The notes beneath the pieces were generated by a model, which searched no databases, was not told where the DNA came from, and saw only the letters and a list, made by a program, of their open reading frames with translations. Position numbers and translations under genes: made by a program. From UBA5078 sp040384465 (GTDB lineage: Bacteria > Pseudomonadota > Gammaproteobacteria > Pseudomonadales > Pseudohongiellaceae), in the NCBI GenBank assembly GCA_040384465.1, contig JAZKJF010000003.1, forward strand, positions 545,839-609,838: a stretch of DNA of 64,000 nucleotides. The letters are read 5' to 3'. The stretch's first letter is position 1. Each line of letters opens with the position of its first letter. Shown here in pieces: positions 48,334-59,100 of the stretch.

Positions 48334-51300
48334 TTCAAGGCACCATAGACACATCAGGACAAACCTCTTTGCATAACTCAACATCAGCATCAGTCGACTC
48401 CTCAACACTACCACTCATATCGGTGCTGTGTCGCAGCATGAACAGACCAGAGCTGCCCGAAGCACTAGCATCCATTGATCGCCAGACCTACAGTAACATC
48501 GAGATTGTGCTGGTGGATGCCAGTGGCAAAGGATTGAGTCGCCACAAAGACCTGACTCTGCGCTTTCCTCTGCTGGAAGTTGCAGGAGCGGGCCAGCTGA
48601 ATCGTCCGGCCGCCGCCAATCTGGCATTGCAGAGCGCGCATGGCAGCTATCTAATGTTTCTCGATGAAGACGACTGGATTGCCGAGGACCATATCAGTCA
48701 ACTGGTAGAGGCGCTGCAGCAACACCCGGAGATCGGCGTGGTCTACAGCAGTACGCAGAAGACTACCTCGGTGGGTGTACCAACCGAAGACACTTTCAGG
48801 GTGCACTACGATCCTGCGCGTCTGCGCCGCGACAATTTTATTCCGATTCATGCCGCGCTGTTCCGCAAGTCACTGCTCGCCGACGGCGGCCATTTTGATG
48901 AGAGTCTGGACGTTTTCGAGGACTGGGATTTCTGGCTGCAACTGGCGACACAAACCGACTTCCTGCACATCGATGCGCTGACGGCGTTCTACCGGCAGGG
49001 TGGCGAATCCAACACCGCCTCTAACGATCCCGCGACACGCTATCGCCCGGGGCACCCAATTGCCGAGGGACGCGCTCAAGTCTTCGACAAATGGCTACCG
49101 ACGTGGAGAGGCGCAGACCTCAACCAGTTGCTTGGCAGCCTCGATGAATCGGTGCTGATCCAGTCACTGCACAGCGACGTCAAACGCCTCAACAGCAATG
49201 TACTGGAAGCGGACCGCGAGATCACGCGCCTGCACGAACAGCTGCGCGAACTCGACACACGCCTGAACAACGAGATTCGCGGTCTGAACCATACGATCAA
49301 CAAACTGAACCAGAGTATCAACAGGAAGAACGCAGAGCTGGAGGAGACCAAGGCGCAGATCGAGCATCTGACCGGGTACATCCACATGCTGCAGGGCTCA
49401 CTGTCCTGGAAGGTCACGCGTCCGCTGCGCTGGCTGCGTCGCAAGATCGATGCTCTGAGGCCAGTGCGGCCTGCTGGTGGCACACAGCAAATACCGACGG
49501 CGCGCGCCGATACGAATTCAACACAAACCAGCAACAGCGCGGCGCCTCGCGCCGTCAGTCCGATTCACGGCAACCTCGACATCCCCAGTGCGACACAGAA
49601 TGAATTCCCGGAGCAGGTCACTCTGCAGGGCTGGTGTTGCTCACCGAATGGCATCGACCGCATCGAGGCTATCGTCGACGGCGAGGTGCAATCCAGTTTC
49701 ACCACCGGTATCAGCCGACCGGACATTGCAGAGCTGTTCCCGAAGCTGCCGGACGCCTTCTCGGCAGGCTTCTATCAAGAAGTAGCGCTGCCGGATCTGC
49801 CTGCTGGTGAACACACGCTGGAGCTGCGCTTCATCGACAAGGCTGGACAACACAGCAGCATCACGCGCCCGTTCTTCCTGTTCAAGAACAGCGATCTCTA
49901 CAACACCTGGTATTGGCGCAATCTGCCCGATGATGCCGAACTGGCGCAGCTGCGTGCTGCGGCAAAGACCATCGCAGGAGCTGCCAGGCAGACCTTCCAG
50001 TTGCTGATTACCAATGCGGACGAAGAGGCTGCCTTGCTGACGACTCTCTCCAGCATTGCGGAGCAAGCCTGGCCACACTTGGCCCTGCACCTCTGCGGCC
50101 CTCGTCTGGAGAGTGTCGAGAGCTTCATTCAGAAAACGTGCGGTGACACGCAAAAGATTCACTGGCACGCGTCTCTGCAAACAGCACTCACTGCGCTGAA
50201 AAAGGACGATGACTGGGCGCTTTTCATGCAGGCGGGTGAGACTCTCGCTCCTCATGCGCTCGCCGAATTTGCTCAATTGGCGCAGGCACCGGACGTGCAG
50301 CTGCTGTACAGCGATCATGACTTGATCAGCCCGTCCGGCACGCATCTGGAACCGACGTTCACGCCACAGTGGTCACCCGAACATCTGCTGTCCAGCAATT
50401 ACATTGGCGGCGTCTATGCCGTCAGAACCAGTCATCTGACGCACACACAAGAGCTCGACCTCCAGAGCCCTGCCTGGCGCTACGCCGCTCTGCTGCAGGT
50501 GGCAGAGTCTGTTGCCCGCACGCACGGCACTGTCCAACGTGTTGCCAAAGTGTTGTGGTCTTCTGCGGGCGTCACCGGGGACAACCCCACGGCCCCGGAT
50601 ATTCTGCAGAGCGAAACGGCGGCGCTGCGCGCACACCTGGCTCGCACTCAGTCGGACGCCATCGTACTGGAGCGCGAGCACGGTCTGCGCGCCGTACAGT
50701 GGCCACTCGCGAGCACTCCCAAGGTCTCCATCATCATTCCGACCATGGGCAAGCTCGACCTGATCAAACCCTGCATCGATTCGCTGATCGAGAAGACCAC
50801 CTACAGCAACTTCGAAGTGGTGATGCTCGACAACAGCCGAGGCAAATTCCCCGAGGGCATTCAGTATCTCAAGGACAAAGATCTCAAGGTCATTGAATGC
50901 AACGAGCCTTTCAACTGGGCACGTCTGAACAACATCGGCACGCAGCACTCTACCGGTGAACTCTACCTGTTCCTCAACGACGACATCGAGATCACCACCG
51001 GCGACTGGCTGGAGCAACTGGTCCGTCAGGCAGTACGCCCCGAAGTCGGCGCCGTCGGCGCACTGCTGTACTACCCGAACGGTGCCCTGCAGCACACCGG
51101 CGTGCTGCTGGTGAATTACGGCGGCGGCGGCATCCATCTGCTGCACAAGCGCATGCCCGGCAACAACATCTACCGCCACCTGCACGAGACGGTGCGCGAG
51201 GTGTCGGCGAACACCGGGGCCTGCCTGATGGTCAGCCGAGCCAAGTTCGACGAGATCAAGGGCTTCGACGAGGAGCTGGCCGTCGTCGGTAATGACGTGG

Positions 51301-52697
51301 ACCTCTGCCTGCGTCTTCTGGGACGAGGCTACCGCAATATCTGGACGCCACTGTGCCACCTGATCCACCACGAAAGCATCAGTCGCAAAACCAGCGTGCC
51401 AAAGGAAGACGAAAAGGCGATGTGGCAACGCTGGAGCAAGCACTTCATCGCCGGTGACGACTACTACAATCCCAATCTCTCTGCCGACAAAGGCGACTTC
51501 ACGCTGCAGGTGAACAACCTGCGCGTACGCACCACATTGCTGCCCGCTACCGGCGCTCCTGCCGATGTCATCAGTGCGCGCCTATTGCCTGGCGTGAATC
51601 TGATCGGCTACACCCGGGCGGAGATGGGCATCGGCGAAGGGGCGCGCAGCGATGCGCGTGCGCTGGATGCCGCCAACGAACCGTTCGGCATCATCTGTTT
51701 CACCTCCGGCAATCCATCGCGCATGACCGATCTCAGCTGGCAGCACAAGGAGATCGACAACGCTCCCTACGACGTCACCCTGCTACACATCAATCCCGAC
51801 CACGCATTGCAGGCAATTACCGAGTTGCCTTCCAGCCACTTCGATGGACACTACTCCATCGGTTACTGGGCGTGGGAGCTTCCCGAGATTCCGGCCGACT
51901 GGGAAAAGACCTTCAAGCACTTCGACGAAATCTGGGTGCCTTCGAACTTCGTTCAGGATGCGGTGGCGATGAAATCACCCGTGCCCGTCGTACGGATTCC
52001 CCATGCCATCGAAGTGAAACTCGACACTTCACTGACGCGGGCGACCTTCGGCCTGCCGGAAGAACCATTCCTGTTTCTGGTGATGTTCGACACCTACAGC
52101 CGACAGGAGCGCAAGAATCCCTACGGCGCCATCGAAGCGTTCCGTAACGCCTTCGCGACAGACGACATGTCCGTACGGCTGGTGGTGAAGGTCAACAACG
52201 CTACCCCGGATGCACTGCGCGCCATTCGCGAACGGGCCGGGTCACATCAGAACATCCTGTTGCTGGAAAAGGTCTACAGTCGCGCAGAGGTCAATGCGAT
52301 TATTGCCAATTGCGATTGTTATGTGTCGCTGCATCGCTCGGAAGGTTTCGGCTTCGGCCCCGCCGAGGCAATGGCGCTGGGCAAGGCTGTGATGGCGACG
52401 CAGTGGTCCGGGAATGTCGATTACATGCGCCCTGACAATTGTGTGGGCATCAATTATCAACTCGTCACCATCGAGCAGGACTATGGTCCCTACAAAAAGG
52501 GTCAGGTGTGGGCAGAGCCGGATCTCACGCAAGCTGCGCAGGCTATGCAACAGTTAGCAGGCGATCATGAGTGGGCGAAACGGCTTGGTGTGAAGGGCAA
52601 AGAGACCATTGAAAATGAGTTCTCGCCTGCAGCAGTCGGTGTCATGATGCGCAAGCGCCTGGCAGCGATTCGTCAATTGCGTGCCGACGGGGGATAA
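48330..52697 (+). CDS. multi-domain glycosyltransferase (GT2-GT2-GT4)
   Basis: 1455 residues in several modules: GT2 domain (about 28-250; LISVLCRSMNRPELPEALASI and FLDEDDW), coiled coil (about 290-355), beta-sandwich-like linker (430-525), a degenerate GT2-like section (555-790), a second complete GT2 (795-1045; VSIIIPTMGKLDLIKPCIDSL, LFLNDDIEITTGDW, NDVDLCLRLLGRGY), and a C-terminal GT4 (about 1085-1450; GYTRAEMGIGEGARSD, RSEGFGFGPAEAMALGKAVMATQW). Such proteins assemble O-antigen or other surface polysaccharides. It is cytoplasmic and overlaps the deacetylase gene by four bases. Confidence 0.92.
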   Translation: MIQGTIDTSGQTSLHNSTSASVDSSTLPLISVLCRSMNRPELPEALASIDRQTYSNIEIVLVDASGKGLSRHKDLTLRFPLLEVAGAGQLNRPAAANLALQSAHGSYLMFLDEDDWIAEDHISQLVEALQQHPEIGVVYSSTQKTTSVGVPTEDTFRVHYDPARLRRDNFIPIHAALFRKSLLADGGHFDESLDVFEDWDFWLQLATQTDFLHIDALTAFYRQGGESNTASNDPATRYRPGHPIAEGRAQVFDKWLPTWRGADLNQLLGSLDESVLIQSLHSDVKRLNSNVLEADREITRLHEQLRELDTRLNNEIRGLNHTINKLNQSINRKNAELEETKAQIEHLTGYIHMLQGSLSWKVTRPLRWLRRKIDALRPVRPAGGTQQIPTARADTNSTQTSNSAAPRAVSPIHGNLDIPSATQNEFPEQVTLQGWCCSPNGIDRIEAIVDGEVQSSFTTGISRPDIAELFPKLPDAFSAGFYQEVALPDLPAGEHTLELRFIDKAGQHSSITRPFFLFKNSDLYNTWYWRNLPDDAELAQLRAAAKTIAGAARQTFQLLITNADEEAALLTTLSSIAEQAWPHLALHLCGPRLESVESFIQKTCGDTQKIHWHASLQTALTALKKDDDWALFMQAGETLAPHALAEFAQLAQAPDVQLLYSDHDLISPSGTHLEPTFTPQWSPEHLLSSNYIGGVYAVRTSHLTHTQELDLQSPAWRYAALLQVAESVARTHGTVQRVAKVLWSSAGVTGDNPTAPDILQSETAALRAHLARTQSDAIVLEREHGLRAVQWPLASTPKVSIIIPTMGKLDLIKPCIDSLIEKTTYSNFEVVMLDNSRGKFPEGIQYLKDKDLKVIECNEPFNWARLNNIGTQHSTGELYLFLNDDIEITTGDWLEQLVRQAVRPEVGAVGALLYYPNGALQHTGVLLVNYGGGGIHLLHKRMPGNNIYRHLHETVREVSANTGACLMVSRAKFDEIKGFDEELAVVGNDVDLCLRLLGRGYRNIWTPLCHLIHHESISRKTSVPKEDEKAMWQRWSKHFIAGDDYYNPNLSADKGDFTLQVNNLRVRTTLLPATGAPADVISARLLPGVNLIGYTRAEMGIGEGARSDARALDAANEPFGIICFTSGNPSRMTDLSWQHKEIDNAPYDVTLLHINPDHALQAITELPSSHFDGHYSIGYWAWELPEIPADWEKTFKHFDEIWVPSNFVQDAVAMKSPVPVVRIPHAIEVKLDTSLTRATFGLPEEPFLFLVMFDTYSRQERKNPYGAIEAFRNAFATDDMSVRLVVKVNNATPDALRAIRERAGSHQNILLLEKVYSRAEVNAIIANCDCYVSLHRSEGFGFGPAEAMALGKAVMATQWSGNVDYMRPDNCVGINYQLVTIEQDYGPYKKGQVWAEPDLTQAAQAMQQLAGDHEWAKRLGVKGKETIENEFSPAAVGVMMRKRLAAIRQLRADGG

Positions 52698-52728
52698 GAA
52701 TAAGAAGCACAACGAGTGGAGACTCATC

Positions 52729-53736
52729 ATGGCGTTATGGAAGACGTTAGAGAATTGGTTTCAACCTGACCGAAGACAACCTGCTGAGGCAGCCAAGACA
52801 GCAGATCACGAGGACCCGCAGTTGCTGGCAACCAGCAATTTCTGGGGCCGACGTGCGGCAGAACTCGAAGCAGTCTCGCGACCCACTGCGTGGACTGACT
52901 CTCTTCTGGTCAACTCGATGTACATCCATCCGCTGATTTCTGGACAACCAGACAAGAATTGGCTGGAGTACATCGGCACACAATTTTTCAAAACGCCAGT
53001 CACGCTGGCTCTCAGCTTGGGCTGCGGCGGAGGCGGACTCGAACGACACGCGATAGCCCTGAAGATTGCTGAGACTTTTCATGCGTACGACGTTTCCACA
53101 GGCGCCATCGAAATAGCCAGAAACTCAGCTGCCGGGCATGCAGCCGGCCATCGCATCGACTACCGCGTGGCCGATCTCAATACTCTGATCCTTCCTGAAG
53201 ACCTGTACAACTGTGTCTTCGCCTCTCAGTCCGTGCATCACATTGCCAATCTGGAACATTACTTCGAGCAGGTTGCTAAAAGTCTGAAACCCGGCGGGCT
53301 CTTCATCATCAACGAATTCGTTGGTGCCAATCAATTCCAATGGTCGGATCTGCAGGTGCAGTACGCACAAAGCATGCTGGAAAGTATTCCGGAAAGACTG
53401 CGCCAAAGCATACGAGGGCACGGACAGAAAAATGTCATCCTCAGACCTACAATCGAAGAAATGAATAACAGCGATCCCACTGAGGCGATTCGCTCTGCGG
53501 ACATTATTCCTGAGTTAGAAAAGCATTTTGAGATCATCGACCGGAAAGACTTCGGAGGAACTTTTCTACAACTGGTATTGGAAGATATCGTGGGTAATTT
53601 TTCCAACAGGAAGTCGGACAGGAAAATTCTGCAAGCACTTTTCGATGCAGAGCAGGCGCTTCTGAAAACGGAAGCTCTGAGCAGCGACTTCACGCTGATC
53701 GTTGCGCGTCATCGCGAGCAATCCGTTACTGACTGA
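52729..53736 (+). CDS. class I SAM-dependent methyltransferase
   Basis: 335 residues. ALSLGCGGGGLERHA is motif I and CVFASQSVHHIANLEHYFEQVAKSLKPGGLFIINEF covers motifs II-III. Probably methylates a sugar or caps the glycan made by the preceding glycosyltransferase. ATG 52729 has GGAG seven bases upstream; the gap to the previous gene is 31 bases. The 3' end overlaps the convergent GT2 gene by 11 bases. Confidence 0.88.
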   Translation: MALWKTLENWFQPDRRQPAEAAKTADHEDPQLLATSNFWGRRAAELEAVSRPTAWTDSLLVNSMYIHPLISGQPDKNWLEYIGTQFFKTPVTLALSLGCGGGGLERHAIALKIAETFHAYDVSTGAIEIARNSAAGHAAGHRIDYRVADLNTLILPEDLYNCVFASQSVHHIANLEHYFEQVAKSLKPGGLFIINEFVGANQFQWSDLQVQYAQSMLESIPERLRQSIRGHGQKNVILRPTIEEMNNSDPTEAIRSADIIPELEKHFEIIDRKDFGGTFLQLVLEDIVGNFSNRKSDRKILQALFDAEQALLKTEALSSDFTLIVARHREQSVTD

Positions 53737-54658
53737 CGTGCAAATACTTCAACGCCAGCTTCTGCACAAAATTACTGCGACTGGCGAGACGGCCGGACAC
53801 TTTCAGCAACCATTTTTGCTCGCTCGTCAGTTGCGGCCTGTAAATTCTCATAAACACCTGCGCCTGCATTCCTAGCCCGGCCAGAATATCCTTGTGGCGA
53901 ACTTCGAGAACTCTGCGAAGGAAACTGCCGCGCTCCTCCTTCTGATACTCCCTCGCCCCAATCGTATTGCGCCCATGCTGCCGATACTCCACCAGCGCCT
54001 CGTCGATGTAGTCGATGTGCCCGAATGCACTCGCCACCAGCGCCAGCCACCAGTCGTGCATCACGGCCTCTGTCGGCACCGGGCTGGCGAGTGTGACCAA
54101 TTCTTCATTCAGGAGTGCCGTGCAGCCGGTGACGGTGTTGCTGGCGATCATTCTGCCGAAATTATTGCGGAGCGGTTCGAGTCCCTGGTAGGCAACGAAG
54201 GAGGGTGCAAGCAAGTGCCGCTGCTCATCCACCACACGCAGATCACTGTGCACCAGCACGGGGGTGCCAGGATGCTTTTGTTGCAAAGCCTGCAGGCGTT
54301 GCATCGACACCGCGATCTTGTGCGGCACCCAGACGTCGTCCTGATCGCAGAACATCAACAAGGCGTGCTCCATGCCGAGCGTCTGTTTTTGTTGCAGTGC
54401 GTAATTCATCAGGCAGGAGAAACTGCCGCTGGCGCCGAGATTCTTCCCATCACTGACCAGCACATGAATGTGATGAGGATGTGCAGCTGCGTACCCGGCA
54501 ATCAGCGCTGGCGTACCGTCAGTCGAACCATCGTCGCGTATAACGATGACGAAATTCTGATAGGTCTGGGCGAGCAGGGAATCAAGTTGCTCGGCAAGAA
54601 ATTTTTCACCGTTCCAGGTCGGCAAAAGGATGGCGATGCGCGGCGTGGCGTGTGTCAT
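53726..54658 (-). CDS. GT2 family glycosyltransferase
   Basis: 310 residues: RIAILLPTWNGEKFLAEQLDSLLAQTY, IRDDGSTDGT and MFCDQDDVW (DxD) are standard GT2 motifs. The pattern resembles rhamnosyl or galactosyl transferases of O-antigen clusters. It overlaps the next-upstream GT2 gene by four bases. ATG 54658 is the start; longer frames are non-homologous. Confidence 0.92.
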   Translation of the reverse strand: MTHATPRIAILLPTWNGEKFLAEQLDSLLAQTYQNFVIVIRDDGSTDGTPALIAGYAAAHPHHIHVLVSDGKNLGASGSFSCLMNYALQQKQTLGMEHALLMFCDQDDVWVPHKIAVSMQRLQALQQKHPGTPVLVHSDLRVVDEQRHLLAPSFVAYQGLEPLRNNFGRMIASNTVTGCTALLNEELVTLASPVPTEAVMHDWWLALVASAFGHIDYIDEALVEYRQHGRNTIGAREYQKEERGSFLRRVLEVRHKDILAGLGMQAQVFMRIYRPQLTSEQKWLLKVSGRLASRSNFVQKLALKYLHVSQ

Positions 54659-55578
54659 TCCAAGCTCCCGGCGTCGGCAAACCCCTTGCGGATGTTCTGC
54701 CAGTAGGCCGCACGCTGCGCGGAGAACAGGAAGAGCCACGTGGCCTTCAAGGCAAAGCGTGGCACGTCGCGCAGTTTCCAGCCCAACGGCGCGTAGGGCT
54801 GGCGATAGAGGTGCAGGCGATTGCGCGTGGAGTAATAACTGCGCAGCGGACTGTGACTGACGATGAGCCCGGCGCGCACCAGCGGGTTGTCATCTTCTTC
54901 GCCGATGCTGTGTAACAGGCGTGTGTGATCAGTGCCCAGCAGCACGAAGCCTTTCGCGCTGGCGCGGAAACACCATTCGAGGTCGACGTTGTCGATGAAG
55001 TAGTTGTCTTTCATAGGACCGATGGCATCCAGATGTTGCAGCGCGAGCAGGCAGCCGGAGGAAATCAGGAAGTCAGCCCGGAAGAGTTTGTTGCTGCCCG
55101 GCACCGCCACATCGGCGCGCCTGAAAAGGCGGTCGAAGAGTTTGAAGGGCATGCGCCGCCCCGTGTCAGGGTTCTCGATACGTGGACCGATAGCGGCAAT
55201 GCGCGGACCACACAGCGCCACGCCCTCGGCATATGCGGTCTGCAGCGCGGCAAAGAAGCCGTCTGGCACCTGACTGTCCTGATCGAAAAGCACTGCAAAA
55301 CCGTAACCTTGTGCCTGCACCTCACGCAGCCCCGCATTCATGGCGCTGGCCAGCCCGATGTTGCTGTCCAGACGGCGCACGCCGAGGCAACGTGGCGCGG
55401 CGCTGACGGAAGGGATGAAGGCATCGGAATTCGTGGAAGCGTTGTCGATCACCAGGAAATCGGACTGCTGGCTGATCTGCCCGATCAATGCGAGCAGCAC
55501 GGTGGGTTCAGGATTGTAGGTCACGATGATCGCGCAACTGCAGCTGTGGAGGTCCTTGTGCGGATTCTGCATGCTCAT
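54655..55578 (-). CDS. GT2 rhamnosyltransferase-like enzyme
   Basis: 307 residues. CAIIVTYNPEPTVLLALIGQI, VIDNASTNSD and VLFDQDSQVPDGFF are close to WbbL/RfbF-type rhamnosyltransferases; YFIDNVDLEWCFRASAKGF is the acceptor-site stretch. It probably adds a deoxysugar to surface glycan. It is translationally coupled to the downstream GT2 gene and follows a membrane-protein gene by 24 bases. Confidence 0.92.
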   Translation of the reverse strand: MSMQNPHKDLHSCSCAIIVTYNPEPTVLLALIGQISQQSDFLVIDNASTNSDAFIPSVSAAPRCLGVRRLDSNIGLASAMNAGLREVQAQGYGFAVLFDQDSQVPDGFFAALQTAYAEGVALCGPRIAAIGPRIENPDTGRRMPFKLFDRLFRRADVAVPGSNKLFRADFLISSGCLLALQHLDAIGPMKDNYFIDNVDLEWCFRASAKGFVLLGTDHTRLLHSIGEEDDNPLVRAGLIVSHSPLRSYYSTRNRLHLYRQPYAPLGWKLRDVPRFALKATWLFLFSAQRAAYWQNIRKGFADAGSLE

Positions 55579-55602
55579 GGCACCGGTCTGTTAGGGGACG
55601 AG

Positions 55603-56121
55603 TCAGCGCGCGTCGGTCGGTTCAGGAACGTCTGCTCCGACTCCCGGTCGTTCCGGGTAGCGAAGCCGTTGCGACAGGAAGTACAGAATCGAGGCAATTC
55701 CGAGCACCAGACCTGTCACCACGCCTGCATCCACGATGCCACGCCAGGGCTGTGGCAGCAATCGCACCAGCACCACGAAGCAGATGATCATGCCGGTGAG
55801 GCCGAACGAGAGCAGCTTGCGCTTGCGGGTGGCATAGATGTACCCCATGCAGAACACGGGAGCCAGCAGTATGTGCAAGGGACGCGGATTGGCCTGCAGA
55901 TAGGTGGCACGCGCCACGACGCGCGGCGCGAAGGCGAGGAAAAAGCCCTTGTAGCCTTCGGCATAGGCCATGTAGAGGACGCTGACGGCGAGAGCAAACC
56001 AGTGAATCTGCTGCAGCTCCAGCGTGGACAGCTCCAATGCCATCGGCCCGAGGCGCACCACAGCGTACAGCAGAAGCAATACTATCCCGCCGATACCCCA
56101 GGCGAAGCCTAATGTTTTCAA
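55603..56121 (-). CDS. inner-membrane protein of unknown function
   Basis: 172 residues with about four or five hydrophobic segments (IGGIVLLLLYAVVRLGPMALEL, HILLAPVFCMGYIYATRKRKLLSFGLTGMIICFVVLVRLL). First gene of the minus-strand glycan operon. No family recognised; a role with surface polysaccharide is suggested only by position. Confidence 0.75.
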   Translation of the reverse strand: MKTLGFAWGIGGIVLLLLYAVVRLGPMALELSTLELQQIHWFALAVSVLYMAYAEGYKGFFLAFAPRVVARATYLQANPRPLHILLAPVFCMGYIYATRKRKLLSFGLTGMIICFVVLVRLLPQPWRGIVDAGVVTGLVLGIASILYFLSQRLRYPERPGVGADVPEPTDAR

Positions 56122-56157
56122 AACGTTGTCTACCAGTGTCGAAAAACGAAGGCGGCA

Positions 56158-59100
56158 TTATACCGGCTTCGAGGCAATATCCCAACGCGGCAACAGCAGC
56201 CGGAAGCAGCTGCCAAGACCGAGTGTGGATTCCACCTCGACACGCCCGCCCAAGGCAGTCACGACACTGTTGACCATGGCCAGACCAATGCCATGGCCAG
56301 AGTCCTGCGTCGCCTGCATCCGAGTGCTGAAACCGGGCAGCAGCACCCATTGCAGACGCTGTTCTGGTGCCTCTGCCGACTCCTCCAGGCCCAGACGGGC
56401 AGCGCAAGCCAGCAGCGCGTCGGTGCTGATGCCTGCGCCATCGTCACGCAGCTCCAACACCAGTTGATCACCGCGCTCCTGCAGATCCAGCAGCACCGTG
56501 CCGCTGTCTGCTTTGCCACAGGCACGCCGGAGGCTGACAGGCTCGATACCATGGTCGATGGCATTGCGCAGCAGGTGTTCGAGCGGCGCGACCAACCGCT
56601 CCAGCAACAGGCGATCCACCCGCAGATCGTCATTACGCACCCGAAAGCGCAACTGCCGGTCGAGCTGATTGCTGTGCCGTCCGGCCAGACGCTGCAGCCG
56701 GGGCGTCACTCTGGAAAAACTCACCAGCCTCGAACCCGCTACCTCTTCGTCGAGCTGCACCACACAACGCTCCTGCTCCGTGAGCAGATCCTCCAGCAGG
56801 CTGAGTCTTGCAGCGTCGGGTTCGGGGCGACAGGCCTGCAACACATCCAGTGCCGCACGTATCTGAGTACGGGCGTTTCCAACCAGCGCCGCAATACGCT
56901 GCAGCGCTCCGGCAGGAATGGCGATGCTGTGCTCCGGCGGTAGCGGTGTCAGCAGCGCTGGCAGACCTGAGGCCGCCAGCGGCAGTTCGTCCAGCGCCAC
57001 ACGCAGTTCGTTGATCAGTGGCTCCAGGGAGGAACGCACCTGCCCACTGGCGTAATGCACAGTCCGAGCGCTCTCCGCGACTGCACCCGGTTGAGCGCGA
57101 ACAGTGCTCGTGGTCGCCAGCAGAGCGCTCTCGCATCGATGGCAAAGTGCTGCCAGGCGTTCACAGGCAAACATGCGCGCATTGCCTTTGAGAGTGTGCA
57201 GGCCATGCAGCGCCTGGTGGAGCGGATCGTGGAAGGCCGCCGGGACAGCCTCGGCTATGCGGTAAGACAGAGCCCCAAGGTGCGCTCCGATACTTTCCAC
57301 CAGTTCCTCGGCCTCGCGGCGGAAGTCGTCGTAGCAATCGGGGTCGTGCTGAGGGGACCAATCCGCCTGCCCGTGTAGAAGCTGTGAGGCTTGTGGTGAT
57401 GGAGTTTGCCACTGGTCGAGACGGCGATAGAGGCCCGCGATGATATCGCGCGGATTATCGACCTCCCGCCGGGCCGCCGCCTGATTCAGGCCTCTTCGCA
57501 GCAGGCGGTGTGCTGCGACCAACTGGGCCAGCAGGTCGGGGCCTGGCGCACTGTGCGAGGCCAAGATTGACCCAGCGGAGAGCAGGAGATTCGCTGTGCC
57601 TGCCGTCGCAGCAGTGGTCGCAGCCCCGGGCACAGCCAGCGTCTGATGCAGCTCGGCGAGCACGGCACTCAGACGCGCAACCCGATACACCTGCAGCGCT
57701 CGCGCCCCGGTGGCCAGCATCCGCAGCTCCACGATCAGCACACGGTTGAGGGCCGCAAAGTCTGCCCCGTTATCGAAGCCAGTCGCCGAGCCGGTCACCA
57801 TGCAGGTTTCCAAACGCTCCGCCGCTGACAGCAATGCACGAATGTGCTGAGCGAGGTAAACCGGCAACTGGGTGATGGCGACGCGGGTCTGCGCAGCACG
57901 CGCTCCATCCACCCGCCTTTCGGCAATCATGGCGGCAGCTACACAGGGAGTCGTTGCGGGTGTCGCGTCGACAAGCACGTCTGCGATGTCGGCGCGAGGT
58001 TGTGCCTGCAGGTGCGTCATGCACCTGCTGATGCGGGTTTGCAGGCTGGCGAGCGCTTCCTCTTCCAGCCACGATGATTCACCCGGATGTCCGCGTAGCT
58101 GCTCGCATAAGGACTCAAGCAGGGCCAGCTCCTCCGCCCCGATGCTCGCTTGCCGCTCCAGGAATGCCGTCAGCAGCTGACGCAGCGCCTCCAACACTTC
58201 GTGGAGCAAGACCTCACCCACCACCAGCGCGTTCTGAGACGACCGCGCGACCAGGGTGCAGAACGCGTCGCTCTGCGGACAACACAGATTTCGCTCCAGC
58301 AGAATCAGCGTCTGGCGCAGCTCGTCCTTGAAGATGCGCAGCAACTCGGCATCCGGCGCATACTCCGCCGTCAGGCGGCGACGCCAGACAGAGCGTTGCA
58401 GCCGTTCGAAGTGCTGGCAGTCGCGCACCAGTGTCTGCAGCTGCTGACGCCGCCAGAGTGGTAGTGGTTGCAGACTGTCGAGACTGACATCAACGCCCGC
58501 TGACTCTGTAGACAGGCTTTCGAGCACATGCAGCTGCAGCCGCAACAATAGTTGGCGCCCACGCGTAGCGAGCGCGGGAGAGATGACTCCGTCCATGCTG
58601 ATCGCCACGCGCTGCCAGCATAGCAGGTGCCGGGCAAGACGCACCGCTGCCGCCAACAACAAGCACCATTCGGCTCGGGGAGCCAGCCCGGGTTCGACGT
58701 CACCAGCCAGCTGCAGGGACTGGCACAACGCGAGAAACTCAAGCCCGATACGCTCCGGTATGGCTCCGTGTGCGAGTGGCGCCCGAGTCAGCGAGTGAAC
58801 CAGCGTGTTCACATGCTGATACGCCACCGCTCGCCACTGCTGCTGCGCGGTGAACAGCAGACAATCAGCGGCGGGCAATCTTCCCCTGCGCGGTAAAGGC
58901 CGAGCAGAAGGAAAGGGGCTGACTCTGAATTGCAGCTCCAGTTGCCACTCCAGCAGAAGCACAGCCGCCTGCCTGACGCCCCAGCAAGCATCCACATCAA
59001 TGAACCCGAGCCATTCCGACCCCAGCACCTGCTGGACAGAAGAGATGGCGCGTAGCTCGCAAGAGAGTTCACTGGAAATTTCACGGCAGGGCTCATTGCT

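Noticed and set aside
49641..51443. Minus-strand open frames inside the large glycosyltransferase
   Set aside because: They are shadows of a GC-rich coding sequence whose sense frame is continuous with GT motifs.
54925..56112. 395-codon plus-strand frame opposite the GT2 and membrane-protein genes
   Set aside because: Antisense shadow rich in His/Gln/Arg; it crosses the boundary of two genes with clear family matches.
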